From: Hamadaea sp.
GTDB lineage: Bacteria > Actinomycetota > Actinomycetes > Mycobacteriales > Micromonosporaceae
NCBI RefSeq assembly: GCF_013362815.1
Contig: NZ_JABFVK010000054.1
Location: forward strand, 1 to 64,000
DNA length: 64,000 nt
Reading direction: 5' to 3'
Shown in pieces: positions 1 to 9,606 of this stretch (position 1 is its first letter; each line of letters opens with the position of its first letter). The notes under the pieces were generated by a model that saw only the letters and a list, made by a program, of their open reading frames with translations, was not told where the DNA came from and did not search any database. The position numbers and the translations under genes were made by a program.

Positions 1-52
1 GCTCGGGGGCGCGGCTCGGCGCGCGGCCCGGCGCTCGGGGGCGCCGTCCGGC
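1..52. repeat. GC-rich short repeats at window edge
   Basis: The 11-mer GCTCGGGGGCG occurs at 1-11 and again at 33-43 in an otherwise G/C-only stretch. No reading frame is credible here. It lies directly beside a copy of the GCGTTATCC palindrome, as does the other repeat-rich locus at 59895-60051. Confidence 0.5.
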
Positions 53-71
53 GCGTTATCCCGGATAACGC
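53..71. repeat. Family C palindrome, copy 1
   Basis: Nine-base arms GCGTTATCC and GGATAACGC surround a single central C. The same 19-mer recurs twice near 59.95-60.01 kb. It lies downstream of mazG, so it could be a bidirectional transcript end, although no U-run follows. Confidence 0.7.
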
Positions 72-114
72 TGCTTAGATCGCGGAGAAGGCGACGTCAT
101 CCGGCATACTGCGA

Positions 115-154
115 TGATCTTGAAATGCCGGTCTCAAGGTGATCTTGAAATGCC
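115..154. repeat. 15-bp direct repeat 3' of mazG
   Basis: TGATCTTGAAATGCC occurs at 115-129 and 140-154, a period of 25 bases, and the bases after each copy are also similar. The repeat is non-coding and ends 15 bases from the mazG stop codon. Confidence 0.65.
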
Positions 155-169
155 AGGCCCAAGGTACGG

Positions 170-1057
170 TCAGGACTCGACCTGCCGGAGCGCCTCGCGA
201 AGCGCGGTCACCGCGTCCTCGTCCCGGGAGGACTGCGCCAACGTAGCGAGCGCGCTCGCCAGCGACGTGGTCGCCCGAGGCGGGTACGCCGCACGCTCGG
301 CGGCCTTGGCCGCCTGCCAGTTGGTCATGATCTCGGCGATGTCGTCGGTCGCGCGGCCGGGCTCGAAGACGTGCGGATTACGCCGGATCATCTTCTCGAC
401 GAACTCGCCGGCGACGTCGTCGATCGTCCAGCGCTCGTCTTCGGGGAGCTCCTCGGCCATCCGCGCGTGCAGCAGGACCTGCAGGAGCACGTCGCCGATC
501 TCGCCCCGCAGCGCGTCCAGGTCGTCGGCGACGATCGCGTCGTACGCCTCGTATGCCTCCTCCAGCAGGTAGCGCGCGAGAGTCTGATGGGTCTGCGAGC
601 GTTTCCAGGCGTCCTCGGCGTGCAGGCGATCCATGACGGCGACCGCGTCGAGCAGCCGGGCGCCGGGCGGATCCCACGAGCCGTAGAGCAGCTCCATCTC
701 GGCGAGCTGCGGGTTGCTCGCCAGTTTCAGGCCGAGTTCCCGGGCGAGCCGCTGATCCCCGTCCGGCCCGGCCAGCCAGATGACCGTGCCGTCGACCGCG
801 CTAGTGCCGTCAGCCGCGCTCGTGCCGTCAGCCGCGCTCGTGCCGTCCGCGCTAGCGGCAGCCGCGTGAAGCAGGGCCTCGGCGGTCGGCGACGGCAGGA
901 TCGTGACGTCGACCCCGTTCGCCCGGAGGGCAGCGGTCTGCGCGTTCTCCGCCTTCGTCAGTACCGGGTACGCGCGGACGAGATCCCAGGCCGGGGCGGT
1001 GAGCAGTCCGGCGGGCAGCCTCGGGGAGGTAACGAGCAGGACGATGCGTGCCGTCAT
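170..1057 (-). CDS. mazG: MazG nucleoside triphosphate pyrophosphohydrolase
   Basis: Predicted cytosolic house-cleaning enzyme that hydrolyses non-canonical NTPs to NMP and pyrophosphate (family knowledge). The 295-residue protein has an actinobacterial N-terminal domain (about 1-65), a low-complexity linker and a MazG domain (about 115-250). Metal-binding EExxE is at 166-170 (LLEEAYE) and ExxD at 186-189 (GEIGD). The linker at 71-91 is a tandem array of DGTSAA units encoded by an 18-bp repeat at about 781-846. The ATG shares one base with the stop of the upstream lipoprotein gene (TGATG), which suggests translational coupling. Longer upstream reading in this frame only shadows that gene. The pair precedes eno, as in M. 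tuberculosis. Confidence 0.93.
   Translation of the reverse strand: MTARIVLLVTSPRLPAGLLTAPAWDLVRAYPVLTKAENAQTAALRANGVDVTILPSPTAEALLHAAAASADGTSAADGTSAADGTSAVDGTVIWLAGPDGDQRLARELGLKLASNPQLAEMELLYGSWDPPGARLLDAVAVMDRLHAEDAWKRSQTHQTLARYLLEEAYEAYDAIVADDLDALRGEIGDVLLQVLLHARMAEELPEDERWTIDDVAGEFVEKMIRRNPHVFEPGRATDDIAEIMTNWQAAKAAERAAYPPRATTSLASALATLAQSSRDEDAVTALREALRQVES
781..846 (-). repeat. 18-bp tandem repeat inside mazG
   Basis: The unit GCCGTCAGCCGCGCTCGT and close variants are repeated about three and a half times. They encode DGTSAA hexapeptides between the two MazG domains. The array is in frame, so copy-number change would only alter linker length. Confidence 0.85.
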
Positions 1058-1755
1058 CAGCTCTGGACGGCGCCGGCTCCACCAGCGGCGGGCTGGGTCG
1101 GAGCGGGCGTGGGCGCGTCCACGACGCTGTCGTTGGCGGAGTCGCCGAGCTGCAGGACGACCGGCACGTTCTTCGGGCTGCCGACCGAGATGCTCAGCGA
1201 GCGGTATCGCGGGCTCACCGAGATGTCCTGCTTGGTGGTGGCGTCGGCCCACATGCGGCGGAGCGCCAGTGTCTGCACGATCTCCTGGCTCCCGACGATT
1301 TCCGGCTTGACCTGCTCGAAGGTCACGTCGGGCGAGAGCGCTCCGACCCTGATCGCATCCTCGTAGAACCAGTGGAGATCCGCGTCGCTGACCTTCGTCC
1401 CGGCGTCGGGCGCACCGTAGATGCAGCTGTGCATCTCCAGCCGGATACGGCCGATCTCGGTGGACTGGTCGAGCCCTTCGGAGGCCAGCGCCTGGGCGCC
1501 CTGTTGGGTGTTCGGCTGGAAGCCCTTGTCCGCCGCGAACTGCTTGCACGCCTCGGAGAGCACGAAGCTCAGCACGACGCCCTCCCGGCTGATCTTGCCG
1601 CCGGTGCTGTCGACCATGTCGGTCACCTGGGCTTCGGTGAGCCGCTCGTCGCCGACGTACGCCGCCGCGGTCGGTGCCGAACGGCAGCCGGCCAGGGCGA
1701 GCGCGGCGAGGGCGCCGGCCACGGCAACGGTGATCAGACGGCGGTGGGTACGCAC
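1057..1755 (-). CDS. SurA-N-like lipoprotein
   Basis: Predicted membrane-anchored extracytoplasmic protein of 232 residues. It has a basic N-terminus, a hydrophobic stretch and a lipobox LALAGC with acylated Cys at about 23. The body starts with YVGDERLTEAQV, the opening typical of SurA/PrsA-type foldase N-domains. No parvulin catalytic domain is evident, so enzyme activity is doubtful. The tail is rich in Pro, Ala and Gly. The GTG start has a GGAGG site five bases upstream, and a possible -10 TAAGCT lies at 1788-1793. It is co-transcribed and overlaps mazG by one base. M. tuberculosis also has a lipoprotein gene between mazG and eno, but I cannot say it is the same family. Confidence 0.8.
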   Translation of the reverse strand: MRTHRRLITVAVAGALAALALAGCRSAPTAAAYVGDERLTEAQVTDMVDSTGGKISREGVVLSFVLSEACKQFAADKGFQPNTQQGAQALASEGLDQSTEIGRIRLEMHSCIYGAPDAGTKVSDADLHWFYEDAIRVGALSPDVTFEQVKPEIVGSQEIVQTLALRRMWADATTKQDISVSPRYRSLSISVGSPKNVPVVLQLGDSANDSVVDAPTPAPTQPAAGGAGAVQS

Positions 1756-1906
1756 AGCGGCCTCCAGGAATCGACGGTCCGGCAGCGAGCTTACTCATGG
1801 ACGGGATCTCAGGGAGAGTTCGGGGACGCGGTGGATACCCAAGCGGCGTGTCGCACGGCAGAATTCCCTGAACGTCCGTCCCCTTCTATCGAGACGAGCT
1901 GACCCA

Positions 1907-3031
1907 GTGACGATCTTGACGTTGCCGCCCACGGACTGGGCTCGCATCGCCATCTCCGGGCCGACCGAGGAGCAGCGTCCTGCCACGGTGCTGCTGGTCT
2001 ACCGGTTGTGGCTGGTGGCGTTCATTCTCAAGATGCTGGGCTCCACCTGGGACATGTCGTGGCATTTCAAGTGGCTGCGCGACGACCTGGCCCCGCCGCA
2101 TCTGCTCAACACCGTCGGCACCGTTCTCGCCGTCGCGCTCGCCATCTTCCAGGTGCGTACGGGAGTCGGCGTGGACAAGCGGGCGCGCAATCTGATCGTC
2201 GCGGGCACCGGACTGTTCCTGCTGGCCATCCCGATCGACGTGCTCAACCACCGGATCAACGGGCTGGACATCACCGCCTGGTCGCCGAGCCACGCGCTGC
2301 TCTACATCGGCACCGCGCTGATGATCCTCGGCGTCGCGCACGGCTTCGGGATCAGCACCGCGCCCGGCCGCGTACGCACCGTCGGACTGAGCCTGGCCTG
2401 GTTCTTCTTCCTGGAGAACGTGCTCTTCCCGAGCCAGCATCAGGAGTACGGCGTGCTCTCGCTGAAGGCGTACCTGGCCGGCACGCCCTATGCGGAGCCG
2501 ATCCTGCTGAAGTTCGCCGCCGACCAGATCGGCCGTCCGGTCGACACGATCGCCATCACGAACTTCACGTTGCCTGTCGACTCGTGGGTCTACCCGCTGT
2601 GGCTCGTCGGGGCGGCCATGCTGACCCTGGTCGCGGCGCGGATCTTCGTCGGCGCCCGGTGGACGGCGACCATCCTCACGGCGGCGTACCTCGCCTATCG
2701 GTGCGTCGTCTGGGGCCTCCTCTACGGCACCGGCTTCCCGCCCTCGGCGGTGCCGTTCGCGCTGCTCGCCGGGGCTGCGGCCGTCGACGTGGCGTTCCTC
2801 GTCGGAGCGCTGAGCGGCGCTGAGCGCACGCTTCCCGGCCGGGTCGGCGTGGCGGTCGTCGGCGCGATGCTGACCGCTTCGGCCCTGGGTGCGGGGCTGT
2901 ACGCCCAGGCCGAGCTGGCCGCCCCGCCTGTCCGGTACGCCGTCCTGCCGCTCGCTGCGCTCGCGCTCGCCGCCGGCTGGATCGCGCTGACCGTACGCCG
3001 CGCTCCGGTGAGCGAGTCCGCCGAGGGATAG
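1907..3031 (+). CDS. Polytopic membrane protein, unknown function
   Basis: A 374-residue protein with about eight to nine predicted transmembrane helices. I do not recognise the family. Conserved-looking polar motifs sit at membrane edges: STWDMSWHFKWLRDD (about 50-65), PPHLLNTVG just after, and SPSHALLYIG (about 120). These histidines and acidic residues may bind a metal or cofactor. The GTG start at 1907 was chosen because the hydrophilic N-terminus begins there; no strong Shine-Dalgarno sequence is visible, so a nearby start is possible. It is divergent from the SurA-like lipoprotein gene across about 150 bases and is followed by a family A palindrome. Confidence 0.75.
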   Translation: MTILTLPPTDWARIAISGPTEEQRPATVLLVYRLWLVAFILKMLGSTWDMSWHFKWLRDDLAPPHLLNTVGTVLAVALAIFQVRTGVGVDKRARNLIVAGTGLFLLAIPIDVLNHRINGLDITAWSPSHALLYIGTALMILGVAHGFGISTAPGRVRTVGLSLAWFFFLENVLFPSQHQEYGVLSLKAYLAGTPYAEPILLKFAADQIGRPVDTIAITNFTLPVDSWVYPLWLVGAAMLTLVAARIFVGARWTATILTAAYLAYRCVVWGLLYGTGFPPSAVPFALLAGAAAVDVAFLVGALSGAERTLPGRVGVAVVGAMLTASALGAGLYAQAELAAPPVRYAVLPLAALALAAGWIALTVRRAPVSESAEG

Positions 3032-3035
3032 CACC

Positions 3036-3096
3036 AGATCACGGTTCTCGGCCGAATCATGCGTCAAGATTCGACCGAGAACCCTGATCCAGCGCT
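3036..3096. repeat. Family A inverted repeat, copy 1
   Basis: The left arm, starting AGATCACGGTTCTCGG (3036-3058), pairs with the right arm GATTCGACCGAGAACC...GATCC (3068-3090), followed by AGCGCTC. The left end resembles family B (AGATCACGG) and the right end resembles family A, so this copy looks hybrid. It separates two genes of the same orientation and ends about 18 bases before a -10 hexamer. Confidence 0.8.
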
Positions 3097-3113
3097 CAAA
3101 GACGGGCGACCGG

Positions 3114-3125
3114 TAGGGTCGGGGC
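3114..3125 (+). promoter_or_regulatory. Leaderless -10 of the DUF885 gene
   Basis: TAGGGT at 3114-3119, then six bases to the ATG at 3126. Confidence 0.65.
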
Positions 3126-4727
3126 ATGGAGTTCGCGCCGCTGGCCGAGAAGATCGTGGACGCCGTCCTGGAGTCCGACCCCGTCGCCGCCTCGTACGCA
3201 GGCGACCACCGGTTCGACCACCGGCTGCCCGATCTGAGCACCGACGGCGTGGCCGCCGACGTGATGATGCTGCGCGAGGCCGCGCACGCGTTGTCCCAGG
3301 TGGACGCGGACGGGTTGGAGCCCGCCGATCAGGTCGACCACGAGATCTTGTCCAGCATCGTCGACCGGCAGATCTTCGAGCGGTCCGACGTGCGCGAACA
3401 CGAGTGGAATCCGCTCGTGCACAACCCGGGCGCGCTGCTGCACGCGTTGATGTCCCGCCCGTTCGCCCCGGTCGAGGAGCGGCTGGAGTCGCTCGCGATG
3501 CGGCTCGCCTTCGTGCCCGATGCGCTGGCGACCGCGCGTACGTTGCTCGACGGCTGTCCGCAGATCCACCTGGAGACCGCGGTCGGGCAGTTCCAGGGCA
3601 CCGCCGAGCTCATTCGCGACCAGCTGCCGTCGATGATCGCGCAGGTCCCGGCGATGGAGTCGGTGGTCGGCCCGGTCGCCGACCGCGCGGTCCGCGAGCT
3701 GGAGGACTTCGCCGCCTGGCTGCGCGAGCAACGTCCGGCGCGCGATCCGCGCCTGGGCCGCAAACTCTTCGAGGCCCGCCTCTGGCACACCCTCGACACC
3801 CAGCTGTCCGCGGCCGAGATCCTGGACCGTGCGGAAGCCAACCTCGAGCGGGTCACGGCGGAGATCCGCGAAGCCGCGTCCCAGGTCGAGGGTGGTCCCG
3901 CTACCGACCAAGGGGTACGCGCAGCGCTGCGGTCGTTGTCCGAACAGCGGCCGGCGAACGACACGATCGTGGAGCTCGCCCGGCTGACGATGGACGAGAC
4001 CACCGAGTTCGTCCGCGCGAACGACCTCGTCTCCCTGGTCGGCGACCCGTGCGTGCTGGAGGAGATGCCCGAGTTCGCGCGGGGGGTGGCGGTCGCGTAC
4101 TGCGACGCGCCGGGTTCGCTGGAGACGGCGGACGTGCCGACTTTCTACTGCATCGCGCCGACGCCCCGGGACTGGACGCCGGACCTCGTCGACTCGTTCT
4201 ATCGCGAGTACAACGACCATATGATCCGGAACTTGACCGTGCACGAGGCGATGCCCGGTCATTTCCTGCAGCTGGCGCACGCCCGCCGATACCGGGGGTC
4301 GACCCGCGTACGCGCGCTGGGCTCGTCGGGTCCGTTCGTCGAGGGTTGGGCGGTGTACGCCGAGGAGGTCATGGCCGACCACGGCTTCGGCGGTCTCCCC
4401 GTACGCCTACAGCAGCTCAAGATGCAGCTGCGGATGACGATCAACGCTCTGCTGGACCAGCTCGTGCATTGCGAGGGGCTGGCCGAGGTGGACGCCATGG
4501 CGCTGATGACCGAGCGCGGCTTCCAGGAGGAGGGTGAGGCGGCCGGCAAGTGGCGGCGGGCTCTGCTGACCTCGACGCAGCTGTCGACCTATTTCGTCGG
4601 CTGGTCGGAGGTGTCGGCGATCGGGCGGGCCCGGCCGGCGGGCACCCCGATCCGGCAGTGGCACGACGCGATGCTGGCGCACGGCTCACCGTCGCCCCGG
4701 CACCTGCGTACGCTGCTCGGCGCCTGA
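3126..4727 (+). CDS. DUF885 family metallohydrolase
   Basis: A 533-residue protein of the DUF885 family, predicted zinc-dependent peptidase-like enzymes with a mostly helical fold; substrate unknown. The family signature HEAMPGHFLQ is at about 377-386, followed by FVEGWAVYAEEVM, which supplies the third metal-binding Glu (family knowledge). No signal peptide or membrane segment is seen, so it is probably cytosolic. Length is normal for the family. It is a single-gene unit between a family A palindrome and a convergent lipoprotein gene. There is no Shine-Dalgarno sequence because the ATG lies six bases after the -10. Confidence 0.9.
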   Translation: MEFAPLAEKIVDAVLESDPVAASYAGDHRFDHRLPDLSTDGVAADVMMLREAAHALSQVDADGLEPADQVDHEILSSIVDRQIFERSDVREHEWNPLVHNPGALLHALMSRPFAPVEERLESLAMRLAFVPDALATARTLLDGCPQIHLETAVGQFQGTAELIRDQLPSMIAQVPAMESVVGPVADRAVRELEDFAAWLREQRPARDPRLGRKLFEARLWHTLDTQLSAAEILDRAEANLERVTAEIREAASQVEGGPATDQGVRAALRSLSEQRPANDTIVELARLTMDETTEFVRANDLVSLVGDPCVLEEMPEFARGVAVAYCDAPGSLETADVPTFYCIAPTPRDWTPDLVDSFYREYNDHMIRNLTVHEAMPGHFLQLAHARRYRGSTRVRALGSSGPFVEGWAVYAEEVMADHGFGGLPVRLQQLKMQLRMTINALLDQLVHCEGLAEVDAMALMTERGFQEEGEAAGKWRRALLTSTQLSTYFVGWSEVSAIGRARPAGTPIRQWHDAMLAHGSPSPRHLRTLLGA

Positions 4728-4747
4728 CCTCCCGCGCAGAGCACAGC

Positions 4748-5440
4748 TCAGAGCGCGGAGATCGACGGGCTCGGCTCGCTCGTGGCGAACGCGTCCGGAG
4801 CCGCGTTCGGGCTGTACTGAGTCATCGCGAACTCGATCGGCGCGCCGTCGACCATCCCGGTGAAGCTTCCGAGCACGTTGTCGGTGGTCACACAGGCTTC
4901 GATGTCGTAGTTCTTGCCGTTGCGCTCGCCACTCACCTCGACGCAGCTCGCCGGACGGCCGGCGATGGTGGTGTCCCGCTGCTCGATCTCGCTCCGCAGG
5001 TCGAGGGCGGCCGCCGTGAGCAGCGCGCTCACCTTCTGTGCCGGGACGAGGCCGTGCTTGAGCAGCTCGGAGGCGTCCGGTTGAGGCGTGGCCGAGGCGG
5101 GGGCGGCCGTCATCGTGCAGACCGCCGGTGCGCCGGAGCACCTCGTCGTGGCCTGCGGGGTCAGGATCAGCGCCCCATCAGTCCACCGGTACGCCGTCCG
5201 CCGCGGTTCCTTCGACTGCGTCACCGTCGCGATCGTCCCGCCCGCCAGCTGGTAGCGAGCCGTGTAGTCGGCGGCCGGCGGCTGGTTGAGCCGGGCGGCG
5301 AGGTCGTTCACGAGGTCGGTGCGGTCGATCGGCGGCGTCGTGCCGCCGCAGCCGGCCAACGCCAGTAGACCGGCCGTGATCGGGCCGGTCAAGAAGAGCA
5401 GAATCGCGTGCCGCCGTAACCGGCGCTCCCCGGGTCGCAC
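4748..5440 (-). CDS. Putative lipoprotein
   Basis: A 230-residue protein with a basic N-terminus, a hydrophobic helix and lipobox LALAGC (Cys at about 31), so probably lipid-anchored on the outer face of the membrane. The mature part has four other cysteines (TTRCSGAPAVCTM and two later), which could form disulphides. The layout (YTARYQLAGG..., AYRWTDG...) resembles LppX/LprAFG-type or DUF4352-like lipoproteins, but I cannot assign a family. The GTG start has AGGGTAAG just upstream. It is convergent with the DUF885 gene and divergent from eno. A lipoprotein beside eno also occurs in M. tuberculosis (lpqU). Confidence 0.75.
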   Translation of the reverse strand: MRPGERRLRRHAILLFLTGPITAGLLALAGCGGTTPPIDRTDLVNDLAARLNQPPAADYTARYQLAGGTIATVTQSKEPRRTAYRWTDGALILTPQATTRCSGAPAVCTMTAAPASATPQPDASELLKHGLVPAQKVSALLTAAALDLRSEIEQRDTTIAGRPASCVEVSGERNGKNYDIEACVTTDNVLGSFTGMVDGAPIEFAMTQYSPNAAPDAFATSEPSPSISAL

Positions 5441-5557
5441 GCTACTTACCCTGGCTCATGAGATCGATTCGCCGCAACGGGGATGTCCGATTCCCGAAAC
5501 AATGCGGAGAAACTGACGTTCGCGTATCTCGGTTCCCGGCCGGGTCCCCGTCTGGCG

Positions 5558-5585
5558 TTGGGCGATCACCCGGCCGCGATAGGCT
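5558..5585 (+). promoter_or_regulatory. Likely eno promoter
   Basis: -35-like TTGGGC at 5558-5563 and -10 TAGGCT at 5580-5585 with a 16-base spacer. They are followed by a leader of about 55 bases and a GAGGAG site before the GTG start. Confidence 0.5.
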
Positions 5586-5593
5586 GCGGGTGA

Positions 5594-6928
<1,335 letters not shown>

Positions 6929-6968
6929 CTCACCGGAAAGACAAGACCGCCGGAGAGATCGATCCGGC

Positions 6969-6980
6969 TAAGGTGAACGC
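6969..6980 (+). promoter_or_regulatory. Leaderless -10 of the ftsB-like gene
   Basis: TAAGGT at 6969-6974 and six bases to the ATG at 6981. This suggests a promoter independent of eno. Confidence 0.6.
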
Positions 6981-7511
6981 ATGACGCAGCGCCGGACGCC
7001 GAGTGGGCAGGGTCCCGCACGGCGCTCCGGCGCGCGTACGACCCGGGACGGGCGGTCGGCGGCACGTCCGGCCACCGCTCGCCGCACGGTGTCGGCCGGG
7101 GCGGCTGCGCGTACCACCGCCAAGGGGCAGCGCCGGTTGACGGGGCGCGCCGTGATCCTGCTGGTCGTCCTGTTGGCGCTGGCTTTGGCGTACGTGTATC
7201 CGCTGCGGGTCTACTTCGGTCAGCAGGACGAGATCTCGGCAATCCAGGCGGAGCAGGCGCGCCAGCGGGCGCACATCGCGGAGTTGGAGCAGACCCGGCA
7301 GAAGTGGGACGATCCGGAATACGTCCGGATTCAGGCCCGCCGCCGGTTGTTCTACGTCCGCCCGGGCGAGGTGCCGCTGGTCCCGATCTGGGCGCCCGAG
7401 TGGGCCGCGCGGGAGGCGGGCGTACAACCCGAGCCGTCGCAGAACACCGGGCGACCTTGGTACGAAACGCTGTGGGGGAGCGTCGGCGCCGCCGGCTCGA
7501 AGACCGATTAG
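6981..7511 (+). CDS. FtsB/DivIC-type septum formation protein
   Basis: A 176-residue single-pass membrane protein. It has a long basic cytosolic N-terminus (about 1-55), one transmembrane helix (about 58-80, AVILLVVLLALALAYVY), then an extracytoplasmic coiled coil (about 84-115, QQDEISAIQAEQARQRAHIAELEQ) and the DivIC-family segment WDDPEYVRIQARRRLFYVRPGE. The family forms the FtsQ-FtsB-FtsL complex that controls septal peptidoglycan synthesis. The actinobacterial context eno - this - DUF501 - ppx is conserved. The extended Arg/Ala-rich N-terminus is typical of actinomycetes. Confidence 0.88.
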   Translation: MTQRRTPSGQGPARRSGARTTRDGRSAARPATARRTVSAGAAARTTAKGQRRLTGRAVILLVVLLALALAYVYPLRVYFGQQDEISAIQAEQARQRAHIAELEQTRQKWDDPEYVRIQARRRLFYVRPGEVPLVPIWAPEWAAREAGVQPEPSQNTGRPWYETLWGSVGAAGSKTD

Positions 7512-7591
7512 CGTCAAGGACCGAGCGGCGCCGCATGTCACAGCGCAGCGGGTTCGGAAGAGCAGAAGTAGCAGATTCGATGGGGGACTAG

Positions 7592-8107
7592 ATGGATCGG
7601 GACCTCGTCCCGCCGCCGGTGCGTACGCCCGCGACCGCTGACGACCTGGATGTCGTCGGCCGCCAGCTCGGCCGTCCGGCCCGGGGCACGCGAGCCGTCG
7701 CGCATCGCTGCCCGTGCGGCAACCCCGACGTCGTGGAGACCACGCCTCGCCTGGACGACGGCACTCCGTTCCCCACGCTCTACTACCTGACCTGTCCCCG
7801 GGCGGTCGCGGCGTGCAGCCGGCTGGAGTCGGCCGGGCTGATGAAGGACCAGCAGGCCCGGCTCGCCATCGATCCCGAGCTGGCGACGGCGTACCAGAAG
7901 GCGCACGAGGACTATCTCGCCCAGCGCGAGGCGATCATGCACGTCGGCGAAATCTCGGGCGTCTCCGCGGGCGGCATGCCCAACCGCGTGAAGTGCCTGC
8001 ACGTCCAGCTCGGTCACGCGCTCGCCGCCGGACCCGGGGTCAACCCGATGGGCGACGAGGTGATCGAGCTGATCGAGCCGTGGTGGAGCGGCGGACCCTG
8101 TGTCTGA
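7592..8107 (+). CDS. DUF501 family protein
   Basis: A 171-residue protein of the DUF501 family, whose function is unknown. It contains a CPCG motif (about 45-48), a central TLYYLTCPRAVAACSRLE segment and a C-terminal GMPNRVKCLHVQLGHALA block with conserved Cys and His residues, which might bind a metal. It has no membrane segment. The ATG at 7592 follows a GGGGGA site. The coding end overlaps the next gene by eight bases. It always sits next to exopolyphosphatase in actinobacteria, which hints at a shared role, but that is inference. Confidence 0.88.
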   Translation: MDRDLVPPPVRTPATADDLDVVGRQLGRPARGTRAVAHRCPCGNPDVVETTPRLDDGTPFPTLYYLTCPRAVAACSRLESAGLMKDQQARLAIDPELATAYQKAHEDYLAQREAIMHVGEISGVSAGGMPNRVKCLHVQLGHALAAGPGVNPMGDEVIELIEPWWSGGPCV

Positions 8108-8609
8108 GGCGGTCGTCCGGCGGGCCCGGACCGGCGACGTGCGCGGCATCCGCCGCCTGATCGACGTGTACGCACCCCAGCGCCGCCTGCTCAGCAAGGC
8201 GACGGTGACGCTCTTCGAGGACGTGCAGGAGTTCTGGGTCGCCGAGCTCGACGGCGAGGTCGTCGGATGCGGGGCGATCCACGTGATGTGGGAGGACCTA
8301 GCCGAGGTACGCACCGTCGCGGTGGACCCGGCCGCGCGCGGGCGCAAGATCGGTCACGCCATTGTGAGCGCTCTGCTTGATCAGGCCCGGGAGCTGGGCG
8401 TACGCCGAGTCTTCGCGTTGACCTTCGAGACCGATTTCTTCCGCTCCTTCGGTTTCGTCGAGATCGACGGGGCGCCGGTTCCCCCCACCGTCTACGAGCA
8501 GCTTCTCCGGTCGTACGACGAAGGCGTGGCCGAGTTCCTCGCGCTGGAACGGGTCAAGCCCAACACTCTCGGCAACACCCGCATGCTGTTGCACTTGGAG
8601 CCCCGATGA
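8100..8609 (+). CDS. GNAT N-acetyltransferase, ArgA type
   Basis: A 169-residue single-domain GNAT enzyme. The acetyl-CoA loop is in VRTVAVDPAARGRKIGHAIV (about 70-90), followed by ALTFETDFFRSFGF. It looks most like the short actinobacterial amino-acid N-acetyltransferases (M. tuberculosis Rv2747 type) that make N-acetylglutamate for arginine synthesis, so ArgA function is likely but not certain. The GTG start lies inside the end of DUF501, and its stop overlaps the ppx start as ATGA, so it is translationally coupled on both sides. It is an addition to the DUF501-ppx pair known from mycobacteria. Confidence 0.85.
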   Translation: MSEAVVRRARTGDVRGIRRLIDVYAPQRRLLSKATVTLFEDVQEFWVAELDGEVVGCGAIHVMWEDLAEVRTVAVDPAARGRKIGHAIVSALLDQARELGVRRVFALTFETDFFRSFGFVEIDGAPVPPTVYEQLLRSYDEGVAEFLALERVKPNTLGNTRMLLHLEPR

Positions 8610-9520
8610 CGAGGGTCGCTGCGATCGACTGTGGCACCAACTCGATCCGCCTGCTCATCGCCGATTTCGACGGCGGACGCAGCACCGATGTGAGCCGCCG
8701 GATGGAGATCGTCCGGCTGGGTCAAGGCGTGGATGCGACCGGCCGGCTCGCCCCCGAGGCCATCGAACGGACTCGGGTGGCTCTTTCGGCGTACAAGTCG
8801 GAAATCGACGAAGCCGGTGTCACCGCGGTACGCATGGTCGCGACCAGCGCGACCCGGGACGCCGCGAACGCCGCGGACTTCCACGACATGGTGGTGGCGA
8901 CGCTGGGGCGCGAGCCGGAAGTGGTCAGCGGCGAGGAGGAGGCGCGGCTGTCCTTCACGGGCGCGGTGCGTGGGCTGACCGCGGAGCCGCCGTTTCTCGT
9001 CGTGGACATCGGCGGCGGATCGACCGAGTTCGTGCTCGGCGACGGCAGCGGCGCGCGCAGCGCGATCAGTGTGGACATCGGCTGCGTCCGGATGACCGAG
9101 CGCCACCTGCACAGCGACCCGCCGGAGCTGGACGAGCTGGCGGCCGCGACGGCCGACATCGGCAAGGCGGTCGACCACGCGCTCACCGTCGTCCCCGGCA
9201 CGCAGGCCCGCACGTTGGTCGGCCTGGCCGGATCGGTGACCACGGTGACCGCGATCGCGCTCGGGCTGACGAGCTACCAGCCGGAGCGGGTCCACCACGC
9301 TCGGGTGACCCAGGAGGAGGTCGCACTCGTGACCGCCGGGCTGGCCGAGATGACGCGCGACCAGCGGGCCGGGATCGGCGTGATGCACCCCGGCCGGGTC
9401 GACGTGATCGTCGCCGGCGCGCTCATCCTCCGGACGATCATGGAGAAGACCGGGGCGTCCTCCGTCCTCGCCTCCGAGCACGACATCCTCGACGGGATCG
9501 CGCTCTCCCTCCTCCCGTGA
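8606..9520 (+). CDS. ppx: Exopolyphosphatase, Ppx/GppA family
   Basis: A 304-residue protein with the ASKHA-fold phosphate motifs AIDCGTNSIRLLIAD (residues 6-20) and VVDIGGGSTEFVLG (about 130-143), and the conserved ATSATRDAAN and SGEEEARLSF segments. It is the short, two-domain form, lacking the C-terminal extension of E. coli Ppx. The family cleaves terminal phosphate from polyphosphate or pppGpp; the actinobacterial homologues degrade short-chain polyphosphate. The ATG overlaps the acetyltransferase stop by four bases. It ends just before a family A palindrome. Confidence 0.93.
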   Translation: MTRVAAIDCGTNSIRLLIADFDGGRSTDVSRRMEIVRLGQGVDATGRLAPEAIERTRVALSAYKSEIDEAGVTAVRMVATSATRDAANAADFHDMVVATLGREPEVVSGEEEARLSFTGAVRGLTAEPPFLVVDIGGGSTEFVLGDGSGARSAISVDIGCVRMTERHLHSDPPELDELAAATADIGKAVDHALTVVPGTQARTLVGLAGSVTTVTAIALGLTSYQPERVHHARVTQEEVALVTAGLAEMTRDQRAGIGVMHPGRVDVIVAGALILRTIMEKTGASSVLASEHDILDGIALSLLP

Positions 9521-9534
9521 CCCCCTTTTGGGAG

Positions 9535-9597
9535 CGCTGGATCAGGGTTCTGGGTCGAATCTTGGTGTGTGATTCGACCCAGAACCCTGATCCAGCG
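9535..9597. repeat. Family A inverted repeat, copy 2 (perfect)
   Basis: Perfect 27-base arms at 9535-9561 and 9571-9597 with a 9-base loop. The outer end reads CGCTGGATCAGGGTTC and the inner end GGGTCGAATC. No U-run follows. It separates ppx from the MFS gene, both on the plus strand. Confidence 0.9.
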
Positions 9598-9606
9598 GTA
9601 TGCGGG

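Noticed and set aside
781-846. CRISPR-like array
   Set aside because: Units are 18 bases, directly tandem without spacers, and in frame inside mazG.
170-1798. 542-codon frame that reads through the lipoprotein gene into mazG
   Set aside because: The first half is the lipoprotein gene in the wrong frame; the lipoprotein has its own GTG, ribosome-binding site and lipobox, and mazG has an overlapping ATG.
3036-3096. Family A repeats as insertion-sequence ends
   Set aside because: No transposase or target-site duplications; the copies are short and complete by themselves.
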